Shown: positions 25,500 to 38,474, counted from the stretch's first letter. The stretch is DNA of 64,000 bases from Enoplolaimus lenunculus (GCA_030248215.1 JASANG010002820.1:20209-84208), one strand, 5' to 3'. Program-made: numbers and translations. Notes: generated by a model from the sequence alone, not told the origin.

Positions 25500-26373
25500 C
25501 TTTTATAACCGTTGCTTTGTTTTGATTTCTGGTTTATCCTACGCGTTTAATATACCCAAAGACAGTATATATATGATACAAAACTAACACATTTATACAA
25601 AAGCCTTATATATGCATACAAAAGTCTACTCAAACCGTGTCCGTTTTGTCACGTTTTGTCGATAGTCCAACACTGGTGAATATTATGAAACAACCGTTGT
25701 ACAGAATAATACGACCGAGACAGGCAAAACTCAACTTGGCAGGGTGTATGTACAACAGAGAGATGGTGTATCCTGTTCCGATACTTGTGGACAGACAACA
25801 AAAATACTCAAAGTGATACACTTAGCCTTCGGGATCTTAGAGGTCAGAATAATTTTTTATACGAGGTTTATACCCGTGACCGAATAGAAACCCTTGCTGT
25901 TGGCTTTTTTGGTTTCTTGTTTCATACGAACGCGCACGGCGTGATAAACCCCGATTACTGTCGTGCTTATTTGTCACTACCCAGAAACGGGCGTAACCTG
26001 CCTGAAACAATTTTAACCCTGGCCAATTAGACTAGAAAGGGGCTATGCAAAATGTTTCGCACACCCCCTCATGAAAGTATTTTTCAATTTTGACCGTCTT
26101 AAACATGTTGAACTGGCTACAGGTTTGCATTTTTTTTATTTCATTATTATGAGATGGGGTGTACACGCGAACTGTAAAATCAACGGCCGACGTAGCCGAA
26201 ATATAATGAAATACGCCGTACCTGACCAAAATACTATACATATAATATAAGAAGGGTTGTGGTAGGAACGGTTATAGGAACACCAACGCAACATTGATGC
26301 ACCAGGTAACCAGCGACAATTTCTGTGGTATAAATGAAGCAGTAATTTGCATGCTTGTAAATCAGGGGTTGTA
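25500..26373. other. no gene recognised
   Basis: Unique-looking sequence with short ORFs of ordinary composition (for example 25785-26030, plus strand). I recognise no domain and see no splice structure. Confidence 0.35.
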
Positions 26374-26582
26374 CACTGCAAAAAATGGTGAGTCAAATTG
26401 ACTCTCTCCGAAATAGGCTCTACGGGACTACACAAACTGAGTCAAATTCGACTCCGCCAGAGTCAAACATGCGACTCAGTGAATCGAATTTGACTCTGCC
26501 GGAGTCGAATTTTGACTCAATTTGTGTAGTCCCGTAGAGCCTATTTCGGAGAGAGTCAATTTACTCATTATTTTTTGCTGTG
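26374..26582. mobile_element. family D element
   Basis: CACTGCAAAAAATGGTGAGTC ... ATTTTTTGCTGTG, TA flanks at 26372-26373 and 26583-26584. Long inverted arms contain GGGACTACACAAACTGAGTC. The interior is built of GAGTCAAATT words. Confidence 0.85.
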
Positions 26583-26811
26583 TAGGCTTTTACGTTTAGG
26601 TTTAGGATTATGATTTCGCTTAAGCTTCCGTCACTGTCGGACGGCAAGTTGCCGGCCCATAAACGGCCGTAGATCCATCAGGGGGGATAGTTAGGATAAA
26701 AATATAAGGACGTATTATAAATTTAGTTATAAAGCTGTTTTAAAACGGAATATACTAAGCGATAAATTTTTTGGGTCGTTCATTGGTAAAAGCCAGAGTG
26801 AATGATATCAA

Positions 26812-27110
26812 GAGTGTGCAACTGGGAACATTCTGTGTACAAAACAATCTACCCAGAGAACGTTGCGTTGGGGGCCGACACCCCCTTTATTTAGAAGGGG
26901 GGTTGTAATTTGCACAGAGCGAAAAAAATGCATATGCCATGCTAAAAAGGGCTCCACGTATCGTCTTAAAACTACAGAAAATTATATCATGGGACGTTGA
27001 CGCACCCCTCTAAATACGAAGGGGGTACAGCAAAAATGCATCCCCGTGGTGGTACTTTTTGTGCCACGTCGAAATCGAACAGTTGCATATTCTTGTCTGT
27101 GATCATCCAC
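26812..27110. mobile_element. family H element
   Basis: GAGTGTGCAACTGGGAACAT ... GAACAGTTGCATATTCTTG, with a CCCCCTTTATTTAGAAGGGG hairpin and a second CCCCTCTAAATACGAAGGGG block. Related to 1848-2124. Confidence 0.55.
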
Positions 27111-27338
27111 TCTTGGTTAAAGCCCGTCGACTAACGCCTAAAGTTTGTAGCAAAGCACCTATTTTCTTAATTTCGCGTAATTACGGAGAGTGCAACGCCT
27201 GGAATTTAGCGTCGAAATAAGGATTGTCGTACCAGTTGAATATATTAATCATTTGTGAACAAATAATAACATAGCTAACGTTTATTAACTTTTACACTGT
27301 TTATAAACCGTACAATCATTGTGTGGTTTGATAATGCT

Positions 27339-27525
27339 GGCCCATGTATAGAACACGGCCGGATCTGTTTCCGAAGCGGCTATAATAGAGTCAGTTTAAG
27401 CTTTAGGCTAATTTTTTTGCTTAGGCTTAGGCTTAAGCTCAGGCTCAAGTTCAGGCTCAGGCTCAGGCTTCGGCTTATAGGACTATGCTAATACTACTGT
27501 TCCGGCCCTGTTCTAAACATGGGTC
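27339..27525. mobile_element. family A element
   Basis: GGCCCATGTATAGAACACGG ... CTGTTCTAAACATGGGTC. Flanks ATAATGCT / GAAATGCT match at six of eight bases. The core has drifted from TTAGGC to CAGGCT words. Confidence 0.75.
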
Positions 27526-27954
27526 GAAATGCTGTATAAACAAAACATAATAGCATGAAAGTATCTGAAGATCATGGTCTAATTTAAGATGGTTTTCGCC
27601 CTAAAACAGGTGCGAGAGTCCCCTGTTAAATGTTTCACAGCTGTATAACTTCGTGGTCCGCTAAAAAATTTTTAGTCTGCCAAGATAAAGCCCCCTATAG
27701 TTGGGCCATTTAACTGGGTGGTTTGGGGAGGCGTTTCGACCAGCACTGCTGAACATCCGTGATATCGAGGAAGTTTAAGCCTCAACGACCTCTCTACAAT
27801 TAGCAGGATGTCTTGTAAGCTAAAAACGTGTTTATGATGTTATGAAATGTTGCTAAAACTATTTGCATGACACGCCAAGTCTAAGCTATTCAATAAATTT
27901 TATTACGTGAAGTAGGTTCTCATTGGAGGTACTAAAGTGGGGTGGGTAGTCAGA

Positions 27955-28195
27955 GGTGATTACAGATATTTTTCACGGGTCGGGGATGGGGGGTGACAAA
28001 TGTTATGAAACGCAATTTATCAACAAAAAAATTTTGAGGCGGAAAAATTGCAAAGGGGAACCTGTGATCAGTTTTCACAAAAATATTTCTGAGACGAATA
28101 AATGGTAAGGTAGGAGGGGCTTCATTCATTTTATCACAAAAAAATTTCTGACGGTGGGTGTACACCACCCCACCCGGCCCCTGATATTCTGGATC
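27955..28195. mobile_element. family F element
   Basis: CAGAGGTGATTACAGAT...GACAAATGTTATGAAACGC ... TTTATCACAAAAAAATTTCT ... TTCTGGATCCACACTT. Diverged ends. Confidence 0.6.
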
Positions 28196-28329
28196 CACAC
28201 TTATGGTGGCAGTGGAATATTAAGTAGTGCTAAACCGGTGTATTCTATACGTTGGTTTGCATCACACGGCCAGTGGGAGATGCGTTGGATGATACAATTA
28301 GCGAGTCTTTACTAATGGTTCAATATTAA

Positions 28330-28592
28330 CCCCTTCTCACATTGAGTTGCCTATAGGCAACTGAGCGCAGTGTATATGCGGTAAATAATATATATCGCAC
28401 CGTGTTTAACAATTGCAACACGTATACATAGGACTAAATCACCACAAGACGTGAGAGCCACCTCGGGCTCGAGCGTCAAGCTCCTATAGCTGAGAGGTGA
28501 TCGTATACGCCTCCCACTCCAGTCACTGGAGTTTGAATCCTAGCATAAAAGTAGGTCTCAGGGGAAATAGAAAATATTCATGTGAGAAAGGG
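28330..28592. mobile_element. family M: piggyBac-like MITE carrying a tRNA-like sequence
   Basis: TTAA at 28326-28329 and 28593-28596 flanks inverted ends CCCCTTCTCACATTGAG / CATGTGAGAAAGGG. TTAA target plus CCC-starting ends are the hallmark of piggyBac elements. The interior carries a tRNA-like segment. A same-sized relative is at 47915-48179. Confidence 0.8.
28480..28550 (+). pseudogene. tRNA-like sequence inside family M element
   Basis: TATAGCTGAGAGGTGATCG resembles a pol III A box with D arm, and GGAGTTTGAATCC resembles a B box at the right spacing (about 40 bases). The acceptor stem does not pair, so this is not a functional tRNA gene. Confidence 0.6.
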
Positions 28593-28599
28593 TTAAGGC

Positions 28600-29353
28600 A
28601 GTATTTTGACCAGTCACAATGGACACGGATTGGAGGCGATGTACCTTTGCCTTCTTCATCCGGCGGCCAGACTCCAAGTGGTCATTACTAAATGAATGCG
28701 TTATCGAAATGTTTACAACATAAGTTCGACAGGAGTTTGGTTACATCACCTGAAGCCAGATTTGTATAATTTATTCAAAAGGTACAATACAGTTGAATCA
28801 TTAAACGGTTCAGTTGAACTCAAGCTAAATGCGAACGAATGAAATTTGAAGGATAAAAAATTGAAAAATTCCGTATTTTATATGATATGAGGCGGTAAAA
28901 TGCTGCAAGGAAATTTCTCAGTGCGGGTAGTATATTGTCATTTGTTTCGTATTTTAATTTTAAATTTAAAACTAAAAGTTTTAGTGAAATAATTATACAA
29001 AATAGAGATATTTTTAGAAAACCAATATCATTAGATGTCTAGTATGTTTTTGGCTAAAAACAACGCTGTACATTGGCGTATATTCGTTTCGAAATACTTG
29101 TAATTTGAGATTGGTGCTTTAAGGAAGATGTGCAAATACAAATATGAATATATGTCATAGCTAGTAACAATAGTGTCCACTGGTAGAATCGAAAATTTCG
29201 GATAGGGGCGATAGGTTAGCAGGATGTGTTTAGGTTAAAATTGGTTTGTTGGCAAATAAAATAATGAATTATTAACAGAGCCAGCGCAAAATTAATGATG
29301 TTTGCGAGTTGGTGGTTAATCGCTGCTCGACTATATGCAGCAGCATTCTTCAG
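28600..29353. other. no feature recognised
   Basis: AT-rich DNA without a supported ORF, splice structure or repeat. Confidence 0.35.
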
Positions 29354-29355
29354 TA

Positions 29356-29607
29356 CACTGTAAATTTCAGGGAGTTGATTTCAACTCAGAATGAGTTATA
29401 TCAGTCAGTCTGAGTTAGGACTATGACAACGCAGCATTCTGATTCAATTCAACTCATTCTGAGTTAATTAATCAAATCTCCCAGAGTCTACTCAACTCAG
29501 ACTGAGAATCAACTCAACACAGAGTGAGTTAATGTTTACTGATATTAATTCAGAAATAACGAACTTGCTATCTGAATTGATTAATTAACTCGTTGGAATT
29601 TACAGTG
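29356..29607. mobile_element. family B element
   Basis: CACTGTAAATTTCAGGGAG ... TTGGAATTTACAGTG, left flank TA. Confidence 0.82.
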
Positions 29608-29795
29608 TGGTAGGCTCAACTCAAACCTGAACATTAGGACTATCAGAACTCATAATTCTGAGTTGATATAATTCATTCTGATTTAAATAATCAACTTTCT
29701 CGGAATCAAATCAACTCAGAGTCAGAATCAAATTAACTCAAAAGTAATTAACTTTCTGTCTGAGTTGATTAATTAACTCATTGGAATTTACAGTG
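29608..29795. mobile_element. family B element, left-truncated
   Basis: A second B copy abuts the first: TCAACTCAAACCTGAACATT ... TTGGAATTTACAGTG. The left terminus is missing. Confidence 0.7.
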
Positions 29796-30405
29796 TTAGA
29801 TTTAAGCTTAGACTTAAATTTAGGTAAAAGCTCGCTGTTAAGCTTAGAGGCAGACTTTCGCCCAAGCCTAAAATTTAAGCGTATTTTAAATGCGTGGAAA
29901 AGTGTAGCTACAAGCGTCAAATATTTCGTTCGCTCAACTTTGAACGCAGCAAAAGTTAATATTCTTTGTATATCAGTTGGATTTCGGCAAGTTCGTTAGC
30001 AGCGTTTGATGGTCTTAAGGCTACAGACTCGAGTACGAAGCGTTGAAATGAAGCTATTTTCGTTCTTATGAACATTAATAAACCTTAATATGACTGCATA
30101 TCGCGAAAATCTATAAACGCTTTGTCTGCTAACGCCCATGACTGACATGGATTAATCCTCATGGTCTCGGTATTGCTGGTAATAAAGCATATATGAAATC
30201 TGGTCAAGTTTATAAATTTGCACGCTTTAAAAACAATTTCGTATCAATTTGTGCTAAATAAAGTTCTTCGCGGACTGTATTCAAAATTAAAATCAAAGAA
30301 ATCATGTATAAAGATTTCAGCTCGTAGCCAGACAATGGGGGGAGCAGATGAAGTGGTTATGCGACTTAAAATTGCCCCTATATATAATGTACGAGCGTCG
30401 CTTTA

Positions 30406-30515
30406 CACTGCAAAAAATGGTGAGACAAATTGACTCTCTTCGAAATAGGCTTTTCCTGACTGCAAAAACTGTGTCAAAATTCAACTCCGCCAGAGTTAAA
30501 ATCGAGCTTCCTTTA
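30406..30515. mobile_element. family D element, left part only
   Basis: CACTGCAAAAAATGGTGAGAC ... CCGCCAGAGTTAAAATCGAG; the right arm is absent. Confidence 0.7.
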
Positions 30516-30519
30516 GAGC

Positions 30520-31700
30520 CTCAAGAGCTCCAACGACGGACGGAGGCAAAAGACTGCGAGTCCCAGTTACTACGTTACCACATTTACTAAAATGCCACCC
30601 AAATACGTCCGTAATAGCTTGTATACTAAGCACGCGTCTAGTGAGCTTGGATAACAATAGAAGTAGCGTTGCGCTTTCATGCCAGTAAGTAAGAGATTTT
30701 TTGATGTCGCAACAGATACGCCTGCAGTTCAAGATTCAAGATAACCAATAAGCTAGCTTGTTAGTACTGTAGACTAAAAAAAGTTTTACGTCCGTACGGC
30801 TGCAAATGATTGCAATTTTAGTAAACTCAACAAACTCTTTTTCGAAATTGTTGCAGAACGTAACTCTACTTTTCAAAATCCCTGCTATGCTAATACCGCA
30901 GTATTTATAATTGAAAATTGATAGGAATTAAAGTTTAAAAAATACGTATCTTAATTTTATTACAATATCAAACCAACGGTCGGTTTAGCGGACTCATGGG
31001 ACAAAAACGGTAACGCACTGCTCCGATTTATCTTGGCCCAATTCCGGGTCCGGCCCACTTAGGCCCGCGGGCCCAGCATTTAAGCCCGGGCTCGCGGGCT
31101 TGGTTCGGACCTGTTCCAACCATGGTTCGGTACAATTCAAGTTTATCTAACCCGCTGTTAGTCTCGCCTATTTGGGTTTGAAAATATAACTGCGTCTCAG
31201 GCTCACAGAGTATGTTGCCTTAATTTTTAGGTCAGGTGATCCACCCCATGAATCGAGACCCACATCACAGGTTGGAGGGAAGGAAGCCAGGGGGAGTGCG
31301 GGTTGCGCTTTCTTAATCCATTCTGTGGGGTGTACAGTTAGGAACGGATTCGGGAGGGGGTCATGGTATGCTCGCGAAGGAAAAAATGTTCAGTATAATG
31401 TGGAGAAATGTTTTGAGTCGGTCGACTGCAGAATCAGTCGAGCCTATGCGTCAATGAGTATCATTTTGTTGCGATGGATCGATCCTACTTCTCTGGATCC
31501 GTTTCCGCTAATCAAAAATGTTTCGTTTAATTTAAACGATTTGTCGATTTTATAACAATAAGACATGCTAGGGTCGTGTTTTCTGTGTCGGCACTTCACA
31601 TGTCCGAATTTTTTCAATACCTCAAAGAACCTTAACTCCACAAGCAGCCTACGCTTGTGACTGTGGGTATGGGATTAAACCGATTTTAGACAGCATGTCG
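30520..31700. other. no gene recognised; one GC-rich patch
   Basis: 31030-31130 contains GGCCCGCGGGCCC and CCCGGGCTCGCGGGCTTGG, a GC-rich inverted-repeat patch in AT-rich DNA. The rest shows only short ORFs. Confidence 0.35.
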
Positions 31701-31707
31701 GTAAGTT

Positions 31708-31865
31708 CCAGGCTCGTAGCTAACTCACTTTCTTAGGGGGGCGAAAAAAATTTTCAGGACGGACATACTTACAAGAGTTTTCGTTGACTTATACATGCCA
31801 GGTTGAAAATTTTTTAGAAGGGCCAAAATTTTTCTAGGGGGGTTGCCCTCCCGTTTGGCTACCGG
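31708..31865. mobile_element. family E element
   Basis: CAGGCTCGTAGCTAACTCAC ... GGCTACCGGTCCG, with the usual 'GTTGACTTATA' and 'GGTTGAAAATTTTT' words. Confidence 0.65.
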
Positions 31866-32581
31866 TCCGATAAGCTTACAACATAAAATCCATAAATGGT
31901 TTTACCTTATTATATACTGTATATTTCTAGAAATTATAAACAACTTTATCCAGAGCATGAGACATGTCAAATATTCGCAGTACCAGCACGGGTCCATCAG
32001 TTTATGCAATAATAGGCTTATTGATATATCGTAGGTATATTTTTATATTAAACAACGTAATCAAACTGGTTACGGTACCTAATTGGCAATATTGCCATAT
32101 TAAAAATGCAAGACAGCAATTTACCTCCGAGTTACAAACTAGTTTGCCTAACCATTTTTTCGTTTTTTGGCCATTTCTTCAACTGTTTTGAATGAAGATT
32201 AAATTATTTCATTTCCAAAAACATTTCTGACTGCAACCGCGAATCTAATAACTTTTCCTACGACTGAACTCAAAAACTAATTCTGTCTTAAGTTAAAATT
32301 ACAAAAAAAATTCATACCGAATTGTCTGCAGTCAAGATTGGACCAATCAGAATTTTCTTACTGAACCGTTCGCCTCAAACGATACATCAGATGCCCTTTT
32401 ATTGCATGATTTCACTGTACCACTGGCAGATCTAAGGTGGAGCCAAGGATATCCCTATTCAAACAGAGATCAAAACCAGAATTTTGTATTCAGATTTGAT
32501 GCCATCTTTGCGTTTAGCTTCTCGATCGCTTCGCTGGCGAGTTTTTGAACGATTCTGTATTTCGGAGTCGCGGTCGTGCCC

Positions 32582-32875
32582 CAGAGATGGATTCGGAAGG
32601 CGGGCTGGCAAATATTATGAAACGCAAAAATTGTAAAGTAGGGACCATATCATTTTATCACCAAAAAACTTTCTGATGGCGAAAAATTGTAAGGTAAGGA
32701 GGAACCTTACCATTTTATCACAAAAAAATTCTGCGAGAAAAATTGTTTTTTACGAAAACTTTTCTGATGGCGAAAAATTGTAAGGTAGGGACCTTCCATT
32801 TTGACACAAAAATTTCTGACAGGAGAGAGGTACGCCCCCTCCGACCTTCCTCTGGATTCGCCAGTGGTCGCGCCC
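32582..32875. mobile_element. family F element, internally expanded
   Basis: CAGAGATGGATTCGG ... CCTCTGGATTCGCCAGTG. The block 'TTTCTGATGGCGAAAAATTG' + TAAGGTA occurs twice, explaining the larger size. Confidence 0.65.
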
Positions 32876-32934
32876 ATACTGCAATTTCTGAATGACGTCA
32901 TCATAAGGACACGGTAGTGTCTCATAAGGACACG

Positions 32935-33100
32935 GTAGTGTCTCTTATCTTTATTTATTTTTATTATTATTATTATTATTTTTATTTTATTATTATTATT
33001 ATTTTATTATTATTTTATTTTATTTTATTTTATTTAATTTATTTTATTTATTTATTTATTTTTATTATTATTATTTTATATTTATTTTATTTATAATATG
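32935..33100. repeat. (ATT)n/(ATTTT)n microsatellite
   Basis: Simple T/A-only tract of TTATTATT, TTTTATTTTA and TTTATTTA words. Preceded by a 20-bp direct repeat CTCATAAGGACACGGTAGTG. Confidence 0.9.
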
Positions 33101-33727
33101 TTTTACCCAAAATTTTTGATTCTAAAAATCGTTCATATTTTCATGCAGCTAGTTTAGATATGTATAATTTATCGCATGTAGCAACATCATACTATAAGCT
33201 TACTACATACAATGACAGGTTCCATTCAAATTCTGTAGTAGCAAACTAGGCGAAAATTTGCTCTAATTTTTGTGCAAATTTTCTTCGTATTTTGACTCAG
33301 ATAAACGGCGTCGAAGTAAACTATAAAACTACGCAGCCCCGGTACATAGAGCCAACAATTATTTTTTCAGCATTGCCTAGTGTGTTGGCTTAGCGTATTG
33401 TTATGCAACAGTTGATGCTACATTATCTGGTTTTTCGTCATATTGTGCGTTGACTTTTTTAAAATCTGTAAAGAAAATTGTTTTAAAAACAGGAATATAC
33501 ATAGCTAGGTAGAGCAAACTATCATGAATGCGGATGGATTAAAATAATAATTGGTGGGGTTGGTGCATCTGTTATGAGTGACTTAATAATCTTGGTAAGT
33601 TAGTGGTTATGAGTGACTTAATAATCTTGGTAAGTTAGTATCAATTCAATTTTGTTTGTTGTTCGATCTTTTCAGTATCTATACCCGTATCAGAACAAAG
33701 TTACTTTTGTAAAGTTGTGAAACAAGT

Positions 33728-34850
33728 TGTTAAAGTGCCCCTAACCGGGCCATAAGAAAAAGATATGTTTTGAAAATATATTTGATGTGTAACGTGTAAA
33801 GTTTAGAAACAAGGGACTCGAACAAATTTTGAAAGTTAAATTCATGTACTACCTTTTTTTCACAAAAATCGGGCTTATTTTCCAGGACAGCATATTTCAG
33901 ATTGCCAAAAAAGTTTTGGCGGTCACAAGCAAGCTGTGATGTGTCACACAGAAACATATTCACAGCTTTGTTTGATAGTTTCGTAATTTTCTGAATTACC
34001 CGTTATCGCAAAAAAAATGACTCATGGGGATAGACGCTTTGAACATGCGATGTGGAGATGTGATTTTCATCTTATTCAAGCACCATGAAACAAATGTTTA
34101 CCTATTTACTACTACTGGCACTAATAAGTGCCATTATTCACGGCACAAATTTCTAACCCTGTGTGGATTTTATACAAAAATGATAATTTACAAACATAGA
34201 TGGCAGTATGAAGCTTTATAACCAACTTTAGTTTTATCGAAATCTTAACCTTTGTTTTTGAGTGGCCCATTGTTCATAGCACAGTATAATGCGACGTCAG
34301 CCTTCGTCTCCGGCATAAAATCGACCTCTCCGACTAAGGCAAATTTTGGTTCAACTCTGACTCCGGTATTTTAACCTACGGTTGCTTCCTGGTTCATGCT
34401 GTAAACGAATGCTAAATTACGCAAAATTATAAACGAATATATAAAGTTTCAGAAAATATTGCACTTTGCCAGTACAATTCAGGTACGCAGACTTCTCAAG
34501 GGTTCTTCAAATTTTTATCATGAAATAAAGCGATTACATTGTCAAATTTCTTTTTAACCGACGGAAAACATCAAATATAATACTGTTTGATTTATGGCCG
34601 CCCAAAGCTGTGAATATGTTTCTGTGTGACACATCACAGCTTGCTTGTGACCGCCAAAACTTTTTTGGCAATCTGAAATATGCTGTCCTGGAAAATAAGC
34701 CCGATTTTTGTGAAAAAAGGTAGTACATGAATTTAACTTTCAAAATTTGTTCGAGTCCCTTGTTTCTAAACTTTACACGTTACACATCAAATATATTTTC
34801 AAAACATATCTTTTTCTATGGCCCGGTTAGGGGCACTTTAACAACTTGTA
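33728..34850. mobile_element. 1.1-kb fold-back element (about 245-bp inverted repeats)
   Basis: 33728-33970 is nearly the reverse complement of 34605-34850 (for example GTTAAAGTGCCCCTAACCGG versus its complement). The interior of about 635 bp has only short ORFs such as 34024-34221 with no recognised domain. Non-autonomous. Confidence 0.82.
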
Positions 34851-35231
34851 AGTAATTGTATCTCCGATTGACAATACTGTGTGTGCATAGATTAAAACAC
34901 CGTTTCAATACATATAAAATTGCAAAAAATTAATAAACTTTTTTGTTCGCAACTTGACCTCAAGAAGCAAACGGTAAACCAGAAATCAAGATTATAAAAC
35001 TTGTATTGAACTCATAAAAAGCCTTACCAACCGCTTAACGACCATAATACTGGTTTGGCAAACTTAAGCTGAGGTAAAATCTTGATTATTTAGTCTGTGA
35101 GTAAGTTGCCAGATTTGCTAATGCTCGCAAATAGCAGTTTGTATTGAATCTATGACAATTTTTTGCCGGACAACTTGTCGTTCGACAATATCACTATTGA
35201 TTCTATGAAATTTCGGATAAGTTATCGGCTG

Positions 35232-35640
35232 AATGACTCGAATAGGGGTGGGGTAATAAGAAGGGGTGGATACCCATTTTGAGTCCCAATCAATAGGAGA
35301 CCGTATACCTAATAAGAGTCCGTAAGCGGACAGAGTCCCTAAACTCTAATTAGAGTCCATAAATGTTAACTATCTTTAATTGTAGCGCACAAATGACTCC
35401 AGGACCAAATACAGTTAACTTCGAAACTGTAAAGTGTACTTAAGTTTTGAAAGTACATCCCTACGAATGTGATGCATGACAAATAATCGGTTAATTCAAC
35501 AGATAGTTTAAATACCGGATATATCAGTATCAAAGGGCGGCGGAGTTCAGGTTAAAAATCAATAACAGTCTGTATCCGAATAATAGGGGCTGTTGGAGAA
35601 GCCAAATAAATATCAGCCTCCCTCTTATTCGGGACAGTAC
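35232..35640. mobile_element. family C element, full length
   Basis: CTCGAATAGGGGTGGGG ... CCCTCTTATTCGGGACAGTAC with the shared ACCGGATATATCAGTATCAA and ATGACTCCAGGACCAAATA blocks. Confidence 0.72.
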
Positions 35641-35804
35641 AGTACGTTCGCTTAACGTTCCTACTCAGTGTTCATTTAAGTGTGAATAATAACATGAAAC
35701 AGCATCTAAATCAGATGTTAGCATAACAAAGAACAATGTTGCATTGAACTTGAACCAGATAGGTATTAGCATAAAAATACAAAAGATTTGGAAAAGCTTC
35801 ACAA

Positions 35805-35932
35805 AACATATATACATATATATACATATATAAATATACGTATATACATATATATATTTATATATATATGTATGTATATAAATATATATCTACATATATC
35901 TATACATATATATTATATATATTATATATATT
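35805..35932. repeat. (TATAYA)n microsatellite
   Basis: Alternating TA with interspersed C and G (ATATACATATATAAATATAC). It yields an Ile/Tyr-rich false ORF. Confidence 0.9.
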
Positions 35933-36284
35933 GTTCGTATAGAGCAATTAATTTTGAATTAGATTCTTATAAATGGTGTGATGACAGTTGCTATACGAAA
36001 TAATTTATCCCCAAGCGAGATGCACCCAAGCGCATGGCTGACGAAATATTCTGAAACCGGTAATTTAGATTGCAAATATTTACATGCTTGGGTTCAAACT
36101 TTAAGTGAAGTAAATACGTTTTGGTCCACGAGTTTTTGGATACCGTCATGGTTTACGAAACTGCCCTAGAAAATATTTCTTCCGTTCGATTTAGCAACGG
36201 TTGAATGGTGAAAACGCGTGTTTTTAAACTTCGTCAGCAAACAGTAACCATAGGTTGTTTGTGATCATGGTAAATAAACTTTTT

Positions 36285-36503
36285 AGCCCATGAAAAGATC
36301 AGGGGCGGAACGTTTTTCTGTGAGAGATCAGGGGCGGAATGTTTTTCTGTGGGACTAGAATAGGGTAAGCTTAAGGTTTAGACTAACCTTTTTGCTTGGC
36401 TTAAGCTTAGGCTTACGCTTAGGAATATGCTCATTTTTATGCTTAGGCTTAGGCTTAGGAATATGCTTATAACACTGATCCGCCCCTGTTCTTTACATTG
36501 GCC
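36285..36503. mobile_element. family A element
   Basis: GCCCATGAAAAGATCAGGGG ... CGCCCCTGTTCTTTACATTG. 'GATCAGGGGCGGAA(C/T)GTTTT' is doubled at the left end. TTAGGC core. Confidence 0.8.
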
Positions 36504-36794
36504 AAATTTTTCGTCATTAAATGAAAAAACATTCATGTGAAAGGCACATATGACAAATTCTCAGAGGTAAAATATGCTAAACCAACATTTGTTAGCGAGT
36601 TTATTATGTCGCTCACACGACCAACGGCACGCACCCCCCCCCAAAACAAAAGCAGAGCCGCCCCCCCCCCGCCAAAGCCTTTGCACCCCAGGTAGATTTA
36701 ACATATGATACGAAAACACTGCAGGAGGTATTAACATAACGTGTCTTACAGGTTCAAACTTTTCCCAGGAGTGCTTTACTACTGTATGGGCACT

Positions 36795-37010
36795 AGCTGA
36801 TCCAGAGGGGAGGCGGATGGGACGTACGCACCCCCATCAGAAATTTTTTCATGTTAAAATGGTAAGGTCCCTATCTCACAATTTTTTACAATTTTTCCCG
36901 CAGCGGTTTTTTGTGATAAAATGGTAAAGGTCCCAACGTTACAATTTTTGTGTTTCATAACATTTGCCAGCCTGCCCCCCCGTCAGAAATTGTTCGATCC
37001 GCCTCTGCGT
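36795..37010. mobile_element. family F element, reverse orientation
   Basis: GATCCAGAGGGGAGGCGG ... TTGTGATAAAATGGTAAAGG ... TCGATCCGCCTCTG. Confidence 0.6.
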
Positions 37011-37084
37011 ATGGGTTCGATTAAACCTGATTATTTAGACTTTGTATGAAGTTCAGTACAAGGTATATAAAGAGCGAATTTACG

Positions 37085-37275
37085 AAAATTTCGTCGCCCG
37101 ACAACTTATCGCTCAACAGTGTCCATAAAGCCTAATGAATAAATCTAAGAATAATTCTAAGCCTATTCCTTAGCCTTGCTAAGCCTATGCCTAAAAACAT
37201 AACGATGGTTGACGGATTGTCGAGTCGATAAAGATTCGGATTATACAAGTTGTCGGGCGACAAATTATCGTGATA
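37085..37275. mobile_element. family O element (CGACAACTTGTCG-type ends, CCTAAG core)
   Basis: TCGTCGCCCGACAACTTATC at the left, ACAAGTTGTCGGGCGACAAA at the right, with TAAGCCTATTCCTTAGCCTT between. It shares a TTAGGC-like core with family A but has unrelated ends. Confidence 0.65.
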
Positions 37276-37997
37276 CGATTAATAATAGAATTCATTGGTT
37301 GTTTGCACCTGTAGCGTTAAATTTGCGTAATGCAGTATTGCGTTACTGTGTTCTAAGGGCTCGAATAACGCTGTTAACTGAGTAAAACATTGCGTTCGAA
37401 ACGGGACCGGCTGGGGCAGACAGAGGGCGCACGTTGTGCCCGTCAGGGTGCAACCGGAGGCGTAAAATGCCGTAGCCGGAGCCGTAAGTCAACGAAACTT
37501 GTCGGAGCCGGAGTTGGAGGTGAGGCGAAATTTAGGTAGTAAAAATGATGGGTAATAGTTAATTTTAGCCAATATCTGCAATATGTTATTAAGTTGTTTG
37601 CTTTGACGCTAATTTTCTGCGAAATTTCGCAAATTCTTTTTTGAAATTTGTGACAATAGTAAAACGAAACGCGCTAAACAGATGAATTTTGCAAAATTAT
37701 GCAAAATTTTACTACCGAAATTGCCGGAACCTCCGGTAAAAATTCTACCGGAGCCGGAGGCAGACCTCCGGTAGTATCCTGCTGCCCGTGAACCCTTCTT
37801 TGTAGTAAACAAATAATGGAGTAATGTAGAATCGAAAAATCGTCCGAATCCAAGGGTTTCAAAATCGAGTGTATCCGGTGGCAAACAATCAAAGTTTAGC
37901 GAATCAAACACTTGCGAACTGAACTATAATTTGGGTACTGCTCTGCCCTGAATAGGCAAACTAATAATGGACAGGCTAGCATGCCAGCTGCTACAAA

Positions 37998-38474
37998 CTT
38001 ACCGGGACTAATCAAGACTCGTGTGACTGGCGTTTTTAATTATGGTTTTAAGGTAATCTAGAAGTGATATGTTTATCAAATAAGAACGTTGTATACTGAA
38101 AATGTCAATAGCAACCGTAACAAATAGAACCCATGTAAAGATCATCGGCGGAACGTTTTTCTGTGGGGACCGAAATTGCGTAACCGCAATCTTTAGACTG
38201 ATTTTTTTACGTAGATATAGGTTTAGACTTAGTAATATGCTTATACTACTGTGTAACCTCTGTTCTATACATTGGCCGCAAATACTATCTCTGGTAAGAA
38301 ATGCTACCAGACGAATTATTTATGCATACCGTTTTGAAAGACTCAAGCTAATGTAAATCCGAAAATTTAATTCTAGCACCCCCTCCAGCGATGTAAATTA
38401 ATTCTCAGCCAGCATACGACCACATTTTTCAAAATCTTATTAAATAAAATCATTATTATTATTATTATTATTGC

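Noticed and set aside
28480-28550. Functional tRNA gene
   Set aside because: A- and B-box-like motifs are present but the acceptor stem does not pair and the anticodon arm is not regular; it sits inside a repeated mobile element.
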